From the NCBI GenBank assembly GCA_022570795.1, contig JAKUDP010000008.1:1922001-1986000 (forward strand): 64,000 nucleotides of DNA. The letters are read 5' to 3'. The DNA comes from Sphaerulina vaccinii (taxonomy: Eukaryota; Ascomycota; Dothideomycetes; Mycosphaerellales; Mycosphaerellaceae). Of the stretch, positions 32,418 through 43,113 are shown in pieces. Numbering within the stretch: position 1 is the stretch's first letter; each line of letters begins with the position of its first letter. The translations under genes were made by a program, and so were the position numbers. The notes under the pieces were generated by a model, which had not been told where the DNA came from, did not search any database, and saw nothing but the letters and a program-made list of their open reading frames with translations.

Positions 32418-33839
32418 CTATGCCTCTGCAGCGACCTCATCACTGCCATTAGTGTCCATGTCGTCCGACTCCAGCCTCAGCCAAGGGTGCTCAAGTGCCT
32501 CTGCAGCTGTCATGCGCTTAGCAGGATCGAGCTCGAGGCAACCCATCATGAAGTCAATAGCATCGTGCTCATCATCCGTGATCTGACCATCAGTGTCTCT
32601 CTTGCTTCGCCCAGTGCACCAGAGAATGATCTTCTCCCAGCTGTGGCCGTTCTCGCTGAGGGTTGGGATGTTGGTCTCCATGACTTGGCCATGCAAAAGT
32701 GCAGTCTCCTTCATCTTCTTTCTGCCGAATATGGAGCACAACTCAATGAATGCGTCTATGTCGTCCGCAGAGTGGAAGAAGGGAAACCGCTTGGTCAGGA
32801 ATGTGAGAAGCACGATGCCCACGCTCCACACATCGATCACGCAAGTCTGTGCTGTGCACTTGAGAAGGACTTCAGGAGCACGAAATCCACGCGTGCCTGC
32901 TCTGTTGGCTCGTCGCGAGTGGCGATTGTCGTCTTTGGGATATGTGGGCTTCGGCGCTGGCTGACCTGAAGCACGTACTTGTGCTAGCGAAGTGGCGTGC
33001 ACGGAATGATCGATTCTGTGTTGACGCTTGGTATCTTCCCACTCGCATGCACAAGGATGATGATCTGTGCCCTCTCGTTCTGCTAGACCGAAATCGACGA
33101 GCACGCCGCGCTGAAGTGATGGTGAGTACAAAAAATTCGTCGGCTTGATATCCCGATGAATGATCTGACACTCATGCACTGATTTGAGGGCGGTGAAGAG
33201 GCTGTGAAAGTAGAGTCGCATGTCAGAGGAACTCATGTCTCGGTAGTAGTCTCGGAAGTCCTTGTGCTGGAAGTATGGCAGAATGGCAATGACCTGGTCA
33301 TTGTCTCGAAAGGCAGTGATGAGAGGGCAGACATTCTCAGAGTCTCGCAGATCATGCAAGAGTTCCAATTCGTTCAGAATTCGTTGTGGTGAGGAAGTCA
33401 CGTAGATCTTCTTGATAGCCACATAGCGCGGCTTTTGTTTAGAGGTTGACTTCGCCACTGCGTCTCCATTGCGATTCTCCTTGTCCGCGTCCAGATCCCA
33501 CTCATTCCGGTATTCGTCATACAGTAAGTCCTCGGCCTTATATACTGTGGAGAACGTTCCTTCGCCAATGCGATTGATGAGACGATAGCGCTTTGTGATG
33601 TTCTTGAAGCTGGCTTCGAAGCGTTCAATGTCGTCGAGGACAGTCTCTTCCACGGGTTCTTGCTCGTCGTCGCTAATCGTGGCGCCGCTCTCTTCCAATG
33701 GCCCTCTGCTCTCTTCCATGTTATCTGTGGCGTCCTCGGTGGCCTCGTCGTAGGGTTCCGCTTCTTGTTCTTGTTCCTGTTCTGGCTCATCTTCGTGAAC
33801 AGCAACAGGCTCCTGTGACCGCCTGTTTGAGGTGGTCAT
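32418..33839 (-). CDS. CDC7: Cell division control protein kinase CDC7 (DDK catalytic subunit)
   Basis: Serine/threonine kinase that, with its Dbf4-type partner, phosphorylates the MCM helicase to fire replication origins. Single exon; ATG 33839 gives 473 aa (the frame is open further upstream only through a TTG). An acidic, disordered N-terminus of about 80 residues precedes the kinase core: GEGTFSTVYKA (glycine loop) near residue 91, VAIKKIYVTSSPQRILNELE, HRDIKPTNFL (catalytic loop) near 226 and VDFGLAERE near 243. A long insertion sits between DFG and the APE-like motif GTRGFRAPEVLLK, as is characteristic of Cdc7. The C-terminal lobe ends CLELDPAKRMTAAEALEHPW. It is divergent from condensin subunit 1. 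Confidence 0.93.
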   Translation of the reverse strand: MTTSNRRSQEPVAVHEDEPEQEQEQEAEPYDEATEDATDNMEESRGPLEESGATISDDEQEPVEETVLDDIERFEASFKNITKRYRLINRIGEGTFSTVYKAEDLLYDEYRNEWDLDADKENRNGDAVAKSTSKQKPRYVAIKKIYVTSSPQRILNELELLHDLRDSENVCPLITAFRDNDQVIAILPYFQHKDFRDYYRDMSSSDMRLYFHSLFTALKSVHECQIIHRDIKPTNFLYSPSLQRGVLVDFGLAEREGTDHHPCACEWEDTKRQHRIDHSVHATSLAQVRASGQPAPKPTYPKDDNRHSRRANRAGTRGFRAPEVLLKCTAQTCVIDVWSVGIVLLTFLTKRFPFFHSADDIDAFIELCSIFGRKKMKETALLHGQVMETNIPTLSENGHSWEKIILWCTGRSKRDTDGQITDDEHDAIDFMMGCLELDPAKRMTAAEALEHPWLRLESDDMDTNGSDEVAAEA

Positions 33840-34075
33840 GATTGCCTCTTCCTCCTCTCCTGCTTCTCTTCTAATACCGAGCAAGTTGACACGTCAAGAG
33901 CATTCGCGGACGAGGACATGTGCTGCTGAGTGCAGGCGCGTCTGTGAAGGAAGGTGCCCCACTCTTGGAGACGCGATGGCGCCTTGTTTTGATCTGTAAA
34001 CACAAGCCGATATCATCACAGCAACAACAACTTCTCACTTCTCACACTCACATTCTCCATGATAACTCTCTGACG
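33840..34075. promoter_or_regulatory. Shared divergent promoter of CDC7 and condensin CND1
   Basis: 236 bp separate the two start codons. Two ACGCG cores, the motif bound by MBF-type G1/S factors in yeasts, occur at 33937-33941 (minus strand) and 33971-33975 (plus strand). A forkhead-type GTAAACA lies at 33996-34002. Their use in this organism is inference. Confidence 0.45.
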
Positions 34076-37000
34076 ATGGCCGCTTTTGTCATCAGCGACG
34101 CGCTGACGGCCTATTTGGACGATCCACATGCGATTTCTACACCCGAAGCTGCGTCCGAACTTGTCGAATGCGAAAATGATCCCGACGCCTTCTCGCCCGG
34201 TCTGATCAACAGCGTGTTGAACGAGATTAGTGCGGCCGTGGGAGAGAACCCAGAGGCCATACTGCAGGCGAGCCATCTGGACAGTCTGCAGTTCTTGCTC
34301 AAGTGCGCGCCCACCTTTTCTTCTATCCAGCGTGCTCAGCTACAGAGAAATGAGAATCATGGCACTGACAGTGAGCTTTTCGCTCTTTCCAGGCAGACTT
34401 CGTATATACCACCGCAATCGCTTGGCCGAGTCTTCGATCTGGTCATCAGTGGACTGGGCGCAGAGGCCGAGATTGTGCACCAAGAGGACCAGGAAGAGCA
34501 GGAGGAAGGCGCAGAGCCAGCGCAACACAAGCAGATTCTCGAGATTTTCGCATTTCTGCTGCAATGGTGTGTGGCAGCAGTCGAGACGAAGAGCGCAGAG
34601 AAGCCAGCCGGTCCAGTGAGAGGTAAAGGCGCGAAAGGCGCAAAGAGCAAGGCTGCACAGAAAGATGGCAGCTGGGATCCTACAAACCAGTTGCAAACAG
34701 CGCTGGATACCATGGCGAAGGTCATGAAGTTGAAGCTGGCCAAGATCTTTGTGACGACGAGCGATCGCGACAACTTCATCAGCCTGTTCACGAGGCCGAC
34801 TTACCAGATCCTGGAGAGTGAGACGAGGGTGAAGAGCACAGCGATACGTATGCACGCTTTCAAGGTGTTATGTGTAGCGATCAAGCAGCATGGACATGCA
34901 TATGGTGCTCAGACTAGCATTATCCAGAACTTGACGTACTTCGAGCACCTTTCGGAGCCCATGGCTGAGTTCTTGAACATCCTGGCCGAACAGTACGACT
35001 ACCCTCAACTCGCAGAAGAGGTTCTGAAAGAGCTGTCGAGCAAGGAGTTCAGCGAGAGCGATACAAAGGGACCGAAGTCTGTTTCGACCTTCGTGGCGAG
35101 GCTGTCAGAGCTGGCACCACGGATTGTGCAGCGACAAGTCGCATATGTTGCGAAGCTGCTTGAGAGTAACAATTACACTCTGCGTTGCGCCATCATTGAG
35201 GTATGCGGCAACCTGATTACATCTCTCTCGCGTATGGACGACAGTGAGCGAAAGGAAGAGCACAAGGGCCAGATCAACGCTTTCTTCGAAGTGCTCGAGG
35301 AGCGTTTCCTGGACGTCAATCCGTACTGCCGTTGTCGCGCGATCCAGGTCTACGTCAAGCTATGCGATCTCGAGACGAAGTATCCAAAGCGACGACAAAA
35401 GGCAGCCGAGCTTGCTACACAGAGTCTGGAGGACAAGTCATCGAATGTCCGGAAGAACGCGATCAAGCTGCTCGCCAAACTGCTCGGAACACATCCTTTC
35501 GCAGTGCTCCATGGTGGTCAATTGAGCTATACTGAATGGAACGAGAGGTTGGAGACTGTGGACAGCGAGCTTGCAGGCCTTAAGCTGCCTGCGGAAACCG
35601 GACTTGGTGAACGTGATCCAAACGAACAGACAGTGGACCAAAGTCTGCTCGACGATGTCACTAAGATCGATCAAACTGAGAAACCGCAAACGGAAGAAGA
35701 GTTGGAAGCGGCTTTCAAAAAGGCTCAAGAAGAAGCTGCCACAGCTGAAGCCATGAACAAGCTGCAGCTTACAAGGCGATACTACATCGAGGCATTGAAG
35801 TTCATCGAAACACTGCATGAGGCATCTCCGCATGTTGTGCGACTATTGTCCTCCAAGAACAAGAGCGAGATTATTGAGGCCATGGACTTCTTCGTCTCAG
35901 CAGACGCATATAAGCTGGAGACCGCTAAGCCAGGAATTCGGCGCATGCTTAAGCTCATCTGGACGAAGGGTAACAGTGATGAAGGCAAAGGAGTACAAAC
36001 ACATCTCATCGAGTGCTACAAAGGCCTCTTCTTCGCTGCACCCGGCAACTTCACTGCCAACGAAGCGGCGAATTACGTTGCGCGGAATATGCTCAGTTTG
36101 ACATTTGGCTCTACGCCAGCAGAGCTGACTAGTCTTGAGCAACTGCTCGCCACCATGATGAAGGAGAAGGCGATCAACGATCTTGTCATCCAGAAGCTGT
36201 GGCAGGTGTACGGTGTACAGAAGCGGGACATATCGAAATCACAACGACGAGGAGCGATCATTGTGCTTGGAATGCTGGCGTTGGCAGACCCGGACATTGT
36301 CGTGCGGGAAATGGAGACTTGTCTACGCATTGGACTTGGCGCCATTGGCCGTCGTGATCTTGTGCTCGCACGTTACACCTGTGTAGCACTGATGCGCATG
36401 ACCAACAACAAACCCACGAAAGGCACAGAAGGCAAGCCCAGTGTACGCTTGCCGAACGATCATGCCGTGCTTATCCGTCTTGCTGATCTGCTTGCCATTG
36501 AAAGTGACAGCAAAGACTGGTACGGTCTGGCTGAGCAGGCGGTCGGAGCCATCTACGCCCTATCAAAACACCCGGATGTGCTGTGTTCAGAGGTTCTGAG
36601 AAGGAAGACGAAAGCTGTCTTCGCACCAAGGAGATCTGTGACGCCGCCTGTCAAGCAGGAAACCAAGGAAGAGAACAGTCAGATCGACAATGATGGCGAC
36701 GTTGAGATGAGCGAAGTGGCAGAGCAAGAGCCCGAGGTGGAGCAGGAAGCGCAGCCAGAGACATCTGCCCCAGAAAGCAGCGGTAGCCAGGCGCTGGCAC
36801 TATCGCAGCTGCTCTTTGCTGTGGGCCACATCGCGCTGAAACAGATCGTACACCTTGAGCTTTGCGAGCAAGATTTCAAGCGGCGAAAGGCCGAGAAGGA
36901 GAAGACCAACCCCTCGCCAGCAAAGAGAACGCCCGGCAGCCGTGCGTCAGCCGGCAAGAAGGGCGAAGAGAAGACCAAAGAGGAGCAAGAAGCAGAAGAC

Positions 37001-37831
37001 GAGCTTGACCTCATGGCTGGCACAAACGAGGACGACTTTGCGGATGCCATCGCTCATATTCGTGAGAAGGAACTACTGTTCGGTGAACAGTCATTGCTCG
37101 CGCACTTCGGGCCTCTGGCTAAGGAGATCTGCAGCAACAACACTTCATACCCTAACGCCGAGCTACAATCGCATGCTGCGCTATGTATGGCGAAACTCAT
37201 GTGTGTCAGCTCGGAGTACTGCGAGGCAAATCTTGGTCTACTCATCACCATCCTGGAAAGGTCTCCATCGTCGATCACACGAAGCAATCTTGTCGTGGCT
37301 CTGGGCGATATGGCTGTCTGCTTCAATCATCTGATTGACGAAAACACGGACTTCCTGTACCGAAGACTGTCGGACCCAGCTCTCCAGGTCAAGCGGACGT
37401 GTCTTATGACATTGACGTTCTTGATCCTAGCTGGACAGGTAAAGGTCAAAGGACAACTCGGCGAGATGGCTAAGTGCGTTGAAGATGCGGACCAAGGCAT
37501 TCGTGACCTCTCGAGAATGTTCTTCTCCGAACTCGCCGGCAAGGACAATGCCATTTACAATCACTTCGTCGACATGTTCAGTCTGCTCTCTGCCGACCAA
37601 GAGCTCGACGAGGATCGCTTCCGCAAGGTCATCAAGTTCTTGGCGACCTTCATCGAGAAGGATAAGCATGCCAAACAGCTCGCCAGCAAACTTGCGCCAC
37701 GACTGCAGCGGGCAGAGAATGAAAGGCAATGGAACGATGTCGCTTTTGCGCTTGGGCTACTCCCTCACAAGAATGAAGATATTACGAAGATTGTTCAGGA
37801 AGGCTGCAAAGTTGTTGAAGGCCAGGCATAG
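34076..37831 (+). CDS. CND1: Condensin complex subunit 1 (Cnd1/Ycs4, CAP-D2 family)
   Basis: HEAT-repeat subunit of the condensin complex that compacts mitotic chromosomes together with SMC2/SMC4. Single exon; ATG 34076 (MAAFVISDALTAYLDD) gives 1251 aa, the expected size. Characteristic family segments include NVRKNAIKLLAKLL, ARRYYIEALKF-like RRYYIEALKFIETLHE, IIEAMDFFVSADAY, SQRRGAIIVLGMLALAD, and the C-terminal Cnd1 block AALCMAKLMCVSSEYCE, NLVVALGDMAVCFNH and LMTLTFLILAGQVKVKGQ. Lys/Glu-rich linkers (near 34500-34650 and 36620-37000) interrupt the repeats, the second carrying a basic, nuclear-signal-like part. No intron is needed over 3.7 kb. Confidence 0.95.
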   Translation: MAAFVISDALTAYLDDPHAISTPEAASELVECENDPDAFSPGLINSVLNEISAAVGENPEAILQASHLDSLQFLLKCAPTFSSIQRAQLQRNENHGTDSELFALSRQTSYIPPQSLGRVFDLVISGLGAEAEIVHQEDQEEQEEGAEPAQHKQILEIFAFLLQWCVAAVETKSAEKPAGPVRGKGAKGAKSKAAQKDGSWDPTNQLQTALDTMAKVMKLKLAKIFVTTSDRDNFISLFTRPTYQILESETRVKSTAIRMHAFKVLCVAIKQHGHAYGAQTSIIQNLTYFEHLSEPMAEFLNILAEQYDYPQLAEEVLKELSSKEFSESDTKGPKSVSTFVARLSELAPRIVQRQVAYVAKLLESNNYTLRCAIIEVCGNLITSLSRMDDSERKEEHKGQINAFFEVLEERFLDVNPYCRCRAIQVYVKLCDLETKYPKRRQKAAELATQSLEDKSSNVRKNAIKLLAKLLGTHPFAVLHGGQLSYTEWNERLETVDSELAGLKLPAETGLGERDPNEQTVDQSLLDDVTKIDQTEKPQTEEELEAAFKKAQEEAATAEAMNKLQLTRRYYIEALKFIETLHEASPHVVRLLSSKNKSEIIEAMDFFVSADAYKLETAKPGIRRMLKLIWTKGNSDEGKGVQTHLIECYKGLFFAAPGNFTANEAANYVARNMLSLTFGSTPAELTSLEQLLATMMKEKAINDLVIQKLWQVYGVQKRDISKSQRRGAIIVLGMLALADPDIVVREMETCLRIGLGAIGRRDLVLARYTCVALMRMTNNKPTKGTEGKPSVRLPNDHAVLIRLADLLAIESDSKDWYGLAEQAVGAIYALSKHPDVLCSEVLRRKTKAVFAPRRSVTPPVKQETKEENSQIDNDGDVEMSEVAEQEPEVEQEAQPETSAPESSGSQALALSQLLFAVGHIALKQIVHLELCEQDFKRRKAEKEKTNPSPAKRTPGSRASAGKKGEEKTKEEQEAEDELDLMAGTNEDDFADAIAHIREKELLFGEQSLLAHFGPLAKEICSNNTSYPNAELQSHAALCMAKLMCVSSEYCEANLGLLITILERSPSSITRSNLVVALGDMAVCFNHLIDENTDFLYRRLSDPALQVKRTCLMTLTFLILAGQVKVKGQLGEMAKCVEDADQGIRDLSRMFFSELAGKDNAIYNHFVDMFSLLSADQELDEDRFRKVIKFLATFIEKDKHAKQLASKLAPRLQRAENERQWNDVAFALGLLPHKNEDITKIVQEGCKVVEGQA

Positions 37832-38251
37832 GATGCTGGCTCTCAAACATATTGCATGGACCCAATGGACATAACGCGGCGTATGAGGAGTATGACTATT
37901 GCAGCGAGGTCGGATGGGCTTACGAGCTCTAGTGTGGGATTATGATTGTTGATACCTCTTTCGTACTTTCGTAACCTGTACAAACAGTGAGAACTCTTCA
38001 CCACATCTCTGCCAGACAAGCATTTCTGATGAAGCACTCAACTCTTATCGCTGAAGTGAATGGACACTAAGGGGCATGGTCAGCGTCCCTGAGATGCTCG
38101 ACTTGCTCATTGCTGTGGAACTTCACCACATAACTCAGTTCCTACCCGCGCCTCACACTATGACATCGAGATCGCATCGCATAGAGTGACCTCAATTTCG
38201 CAACGCGATGGAGATGAATATGCAAGTGGACATTGCTCACCAGTCAAGCCA
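37832..38251. other. Convergent intergenic spacer, no gene recognised
   Basis: Between the stops of CND1 and the DOPA-dioxygenase-like gene; presumed 3' untranslated regions. Confidence 0.35.
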
Positions 38252-38876
38252 CTATGATGCAGCACTACCATTCGTCTTGGCCTCCCTCTCCTTCTTAGCC
38301 TGCTCCGACGCAAACTTCCTCAACATCCCCGTCTGCAACGGATACGGCTGCCCCATCCACGTTGCTCTCTGCGTATGATCACGTTCATCCTTACCAGTGT
38401 TTGGATGTATCAGAGCAGAAAGCGGACCACGATTGATCACTAGCCAAGGTATGAAAGCTCCGAATTGCGCTGGAGTGAATAAGTTCACTTCGAACATTGC
38501 TACGGGATGAGGACCTATAGGTTTATCCCATAATGTGTAGATCCGGAGTTCTGGAAATTCGCGTCTTATGCGTTCGTGTAGTGCGGCTGCGAACTTGGAT
38601 TCGTAAGGGTTGGTTTGAAGGTAGTAGATGTGTATGTCGAAGGCTCCTCGATTGTCTTTGGCTAGGGGGTCTACGAATTCCGTGTAGGATGATGAGAGCT
38701 TGGTTGGGGTAGGGTTCTTGAGGGATTTGCCATCTTGGTTCCGTTCTCTGGTATAGAGCGTGAGTACTGATGTCTTTGATGAATGGAATTGTCTCTTTCC
38801 CTCACGTTGATAGCGGTTCTTGGCCTTCCCAGCCTTCGAGAGGATCTGGATATTCGTAGAGTGTTGGATCTGCCAT
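38252..38876 (-). CDS. DOPA 4,5-dioxygenase-like protein
   Basis: Small cupin-like extradiol dioxygenase family protein (PF08883 type). Exons 38876-38806 and 38747-38252, with a 58-nt intron; product 188 aa, typical for the family. Metal-ligand and family motifs seen are FDIHIYYLQTN, LWDKPIGPHPVAMFEVNLF and FIPWLVINRGPLSALIHPNT followed by DERDHTQRATWMG. In plants and basidiomycetes members cleave DOPA to betalain precursors; in ascomycetes most are uncharacterised and may act on other catechols. The C-terminus is Lys/Glu-rich and cytosolic-looking. Confidence 0.85.
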
Positions 38877-39588
38877 GTCGTGCTGCGTTCGTGAGCTGGA
38901 GCTGTTGGGAGAGATTGGAACGTTCCTACAAATGGATGAATGCTAGCATGTACTTATATTGATCCTACGTGTCGTCCGTGTGGGCATTCTGGTATCTCGT
39001 AGCCCTGCTCTACTCATCGCAACGGGACGAATTCCGGGCGGCGGATTGCGCAAGCGACGGGCCTGACGACGCTTGCTAATCTGATCTTCTCACGCGAATC
39101 CTTTTCATGACTTCTTCTGTCAGCAACGCGGTAATGAACACAAAATCTTTGCTGTAGCGTTCGTATCATATCTACACGATGATGGATGTTGGAGGAAGTT
39201 CTTACTATAGACTTCGATCTGCAATGCAATTCAATCACTCGAGACTTGGCGCACGTGAAAGTGAAAGGGCCCGTGCATATACTGAACTCAACAGAAACAC
39301 TTGGGAAACCACTGCTCCTCCACCTCCATCACGTCGGACAAGATTCATCTCAATCAGAAGGACTTCTTGGGCTTCTACCTGAGCAACCTATTCGCAGATA
39401 TACTTGGCAGCACTTCTTAGCCGGACTTCCAGCTTGGCCGCGAGACGATATGATGCCACCTTCCTGGTCGGGCAAGAGCTATTCAGATACAACACTATCG
39501 CGATGATGCGATGCGCGTAGAGCAACTTGGCGTATGCATTGGCAACCTGCGCGATCAGTATATACCCAGCTTAAATTGAGTCGTAAGT
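38877..39588. other. Intergenic region upstream of the S51 gene
   Basis: The missing N-terminal part of the S51 peptidase was searched for here on the plus strand; no Gly-rich strand or family-like exon was found. No other gene recognised. Confidence 0.4.
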
Positions 39589-40356
39589 ATGTCTGGTGAG
39601 TGTGCTCTCTCTGTCAGCATGCTGTTCAGGTACAATGAGAGCTTCGCGAGTGCAGTCACGCTGCGTGCCTTAGGGGCGAGCAATGGTAGGTCTCGACTTA
39701 CTAGACTGGAGAGAAATACTCATCATCATTCAGTGACCGTCCTACACACGTACGACCCTGCAGTGGCCGACACGGACGAGTTCGTTGCGCCTCTCCTCAA
39801 AGCCGGAGGCATATTCTTCGGAGGTGGACGTCAATGGCGCTTCGTAGACGCATACGCAGGCACAAAGAGTGGAAGAGCATTTCAAAGCGTCCTGGATCGA
39901 GGCGGAGTCATCTCAGGATCCAGCGCTGGCGCCAGTACACAAGGCAGTTTCCTTGCGCGAGGAGACACATCCAACAACCAGGTCATGATTGGAGACCATA
40001 CAGTCGGCTTTGGATATCTCAAGAACGCAGCTATTGATCAGCACGTGCTGGTGAGGAACAGACAGTTTGACATGTTCGACATATTGAAAGTGCACCCGGA
40101 GCTGCTAGGCGTGGGTCTGGACGAGGACACAGCCCTAATCGTACACCAGAACGAGGCGGAAGTGTTTGGCAGGACGTATGCATTGATCTACGACGGAGCC
40201 TTCTACTCCGAGGAGGGCACCGAGCTGAAGACATTACCGCCTCCGGAAGATCGCTTCTATTTCCTCAGACCGGACGAAAAGTATGACTTGAAGACTCGTA
40301 AGGTCATCGAGACGAGGACAGCTACCGGCACTGGAGACGACCGCTCAGAACTCTAG
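39589..40356 (+). CDS. Peptidase S51 / cyanophycinase-like protein, N-terminally short
   Basis: Aspartyl-dipeptidase/cyanophycinase-type serine hydrolase. Recognisable from NVTVLHTYDPAVADTDEF, then FFGGGRQWRFVDAY, the nucleophile elbow GVISGSSAGASTQGSFLARG, and GFGYLKNAAIDQHVLVRNRQ followed by HPELLGVGLDEDTA. The catalytic Ser and following elements are intact. Members usually have about 60-90 more residues in front, with a Gly-rich first strand and an IVVIPTA-type segment; these are absent here, and the sequence before residue 20 does not look like the family. A 48-nt intron (39686-39733) fits well but is a multiple of three without stops, so retention would not break the frame. Either a distant 5' exon is missed or the gene is truncated. 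Spliced product 239 aa from ATG 39589. Confidence 0.65.
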   Translation: MSGECALSVSMLFRYNESFASAVTLRALGASNGRSRLTRLERNTHHHSVTVLHTYDPAVADTDEFVAPLLKAGGIFFGGGRQWRFVDAYAGTKSGRAFQSVLDRGGVISGSSAGASTQGSFLARGDTSNNQVMIGDHTVGFGYLKNAAIDQHVLVRNRQFDMFDILKVHPELLGVGLDEDTALIVHQNEAEVFGRTYALIYDGAFYSEEGTELKTLPPPEDRFYFLRPDEKYDLKTRKVIETRTATGTGDDRSEL

Positions 40357-40968
40357 CAGTGGAGTCTCACATTGAAGCTAGCTATTTCAGCCTGAAGAAG
40401 GAGCATGTGCTACCTAATGCCGGCAAACGGCTGCTGGATGTCAGCATGGTTGTTCGGGCGCTGCCAGTTTGCATGTGTGATTGTGGGGAACGTGGACGTG
40501 ATGAACCTCATGCCAAGTAGTACCATACGAGCCGCATGCTCACCACCACAACGCGCAGAAGCATGCACTACTGGTGAAAGAGATGTTCGGCAGCTGCACC
40601 AAATCCATCACTACTTTCGCATTTCACGACAAGCCTGGACCTACACAGCATTGTCCATATCTCCATCAATGTCACGAGGGCTATATTGACATCATGTAGA
40701 CTTGAGCTGACGCTGGCAGGGAAGACAGAACGAAACGCGGAGTCTATCCATGACACCCCGCATGCAAGTGTTGCGATATGCACCCAGACATCCAGACATC
40801 CTGAAGACCACGCATCATGTGCAGCGTACGACCTTCCAGGTTCCCCGCCGATGTTCTTCCGTCAATCCGTCAAGATATGTATGCCGGACAAACTGTCGAG
40901 AAATCTCGAAAGAAGTGCATCACCTCCATCTGTAACTCAATAGACAACTCAGTGAAACAAACGATATC
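40357..40968. other. Intergenic region upstream of the alcohol oxidase-type gene
   Basis: Probable promoter region of the GMC oxidoreductase gene. No gene recognised. Confidence 0.35.
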
Positions 40969-43113
40969 ATGGGCTACTATACCAAGCTACCAGAAGATCT
41001 GAAAGGAGTGGACGTGATCATCGCTGGCGGTGGAACTGCAGGATGTGTTATTGCCTCTCGCCTCGCAGAAGCAGGACCAGATCTCTCTATTCTTGTCATT
41101 GAGCAAGGTATCAATAATCTGAACGTTCCGGAAGTGATCTACCCAGCGCTCTTTCCTCGGAACTTGAAAGACGACAGCAGGACTGCACTCTTCTGGCAGG
41201 TATGTAGCCACTTACCGGCCTGCACATTAAGCTCAATACTCACAGCGATAAATAGGGCAACCACGCGCCTCAACTTGCCGAACGAGCACCAGTCGTACCG
41301 TCTGGAGGTACGCTGGGTGGCGGGTGAGTAGCGACATAGCACTGACTTGCTGTGAGCATCTTCCTAATCATTTCTAGCTCGAGCATCAACTGGATGGTAT
41401 ACACTCGAGGTCAGAGAAGTGATTTCGACTCATGGAACACGCCGGGCTGGACTGCGAACGATCTTCTCCCATATCTGAAGAAGTTTGAGACTTATCATGG
41501 CAAAGGAGAACGAGAACATCACGGATACGATGGGCCTATCAATATCTCGAAAGGCACTTTCACAGCCAAGCGAGCTGAGAACGACTTCATCAACGCTGCT
41601 GCAAAGCTTGGCTATCGCGAGCTGAAAGACTTGCAGAATCTGGACGCCAATGATGGCGTGGAACGCTGGCTGAGATACGTTGGCCCAGATGGAAAGCGCC
41701 AGGATGCTGCACATCGATTCTTGCATCCGAAACTACAGAGTGGTGGCTACCCCAATCTGCACGTTCTGACAGAGACACATGTATGTACCTTCTTGGGCAC
41801 CACTAACGAATGTCAAGATGCTGACGATGAAGATAGGTCGTCAAAGTCCTCATTGAAGGTGGTCGTGCTGTTGGAGTCGAATTCCAACCAAATCCTAAGT
41901 TCAGCAGTGATGATACTAAGCGCAAGATTCGCGCTTCCAAGCTTGTCTGCGTCTCTGCTGGGGCCAATGCGACGCCTGGGATCCTCGAGCGTTCGGGTGT
42001 TGGCGACCCAGACGTTCTCAGGAAAGCTGGAGTTCAGCTCGTTCAACCTTTACGTGGTGTTGGCAATGAGTATCAGGACCACCATCTCTCGTTGTGGGCC
42101 TATCGTACCGACTTGAGCTCACGCGAGGCGATCAATGGGTAAGTTCAGTCCCCTCCGCCAGCTGGCCGGATTACGCTAACGCTTCTTCAGCTTCAACAAT
42201 GGCAAGTTCGACGTCCACCAAGCGATCCGCAACAACGATGAGCTACTTGGCTGGAACAGTATGGACGCATCAGGAAAGTTCAGGCCGACAGATGCCGATC
42301 TGCGAAAGATGACTCCTGCTTTCCAGAGGGCATGGGACAACGACTTCCGGAACGCACCAGACCGGCCACTCATGATCATTGCACTGTATAACAGCTTCTT
42401 TGGAGACTATGCGACACTACCGGACGATGCGGAGTATGTCTCCATGGCTTGCTGGACTGCATATCCATACTCGAGAGGATCCATTCATATCACAGGGCCT
42501 GAACTGTCTGATCCTCTTGACTTTGATGTCGGTTACTTGAAGGATGCCGACGATGTTGATGTGCAGAAACACATTTGGTCTTATAAGCTGCAGCGTGAGA
42601 TGACACGTCGGATGAGGTGAGTTCGAGCAAGACGTCTGTATGGGAGTCTCGATGCTAATGATGCTGTGAACAGTCTCTATCGTGGTGAAGAAGCTGGCAG
42701 TCACCCATCATTCTCAAGAAACTCGAAGGCTGCTGTTGTGGAATTTGCGGATGGTCCTGTACCAGACAACGCGCCGAAGATCGAGTACACGAAAGAAGAC
42801 GACAAGGCTATCGAGCAGAAAGTCAGAGAGACCGTGTCTACGACATGGCACAGCCTTGGCACGTGCAAGATGGTACGTACAGTTCTGCTCTCAAGCCTCG
42901 TACGCTCTGCTGACTTCTTGGTAGGCACCGAAAGATCAAGGTGGTGTCGTGGACGGCACTCTTGGTGTCTATGGTATCAAGAACTTGAAGCTTGCCGACT
43001 TGTCTGTCCCGCCGGAGAACGTTGGAGCCAACACGAACAATACTGCTCTCATGATCGGAGAGAAGGCTGCCGACATCTTTATCAAGGAGCTTGGCTTGAA
43101 AGCTAGACTGTGA
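40969..43113 (+). CDS. Alcohol oxidase-type GMC flavoprotein, peroxisomal
   Basis: FAD-dependent GMC oxidoreductase closest in pattern to fungal alcohol (methanol) oxidases, which oxidise short primary alcohols to aldehydes and release hydrogen peroxide in peroxisomes. Seven exons: 40969-41199, 41256-41323, 41378-41780, 41837-42138, 42191-42616, 42674-42872, 42925-43113, with introns of 52-57 nt in consistent phase; product 605 aa. The FAD-binding GGGTAG is at residues 20-25, followed by SSINWMVYTRG and ASKLVCVSAGANATPGILE. Active-site His536 lies in TWHSLGTCKM and Asn579 in VGANTNNTA. The AOX-like block GGVVDGTLGVYGIKNLK is present. The protein ends ARL, a type-1 peroxisomal signal, and has no signal peptide. 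It is about 50 residues shorter than yeast AOX, and the substrate is unproven. Confidence 0.92.

Noticed and set aside
33840..33884. CDC7 start at a TTG 15 codons upstream
   Set aside because: The ATG at 33839 is the first in frame and no upstream exon signal is seen.
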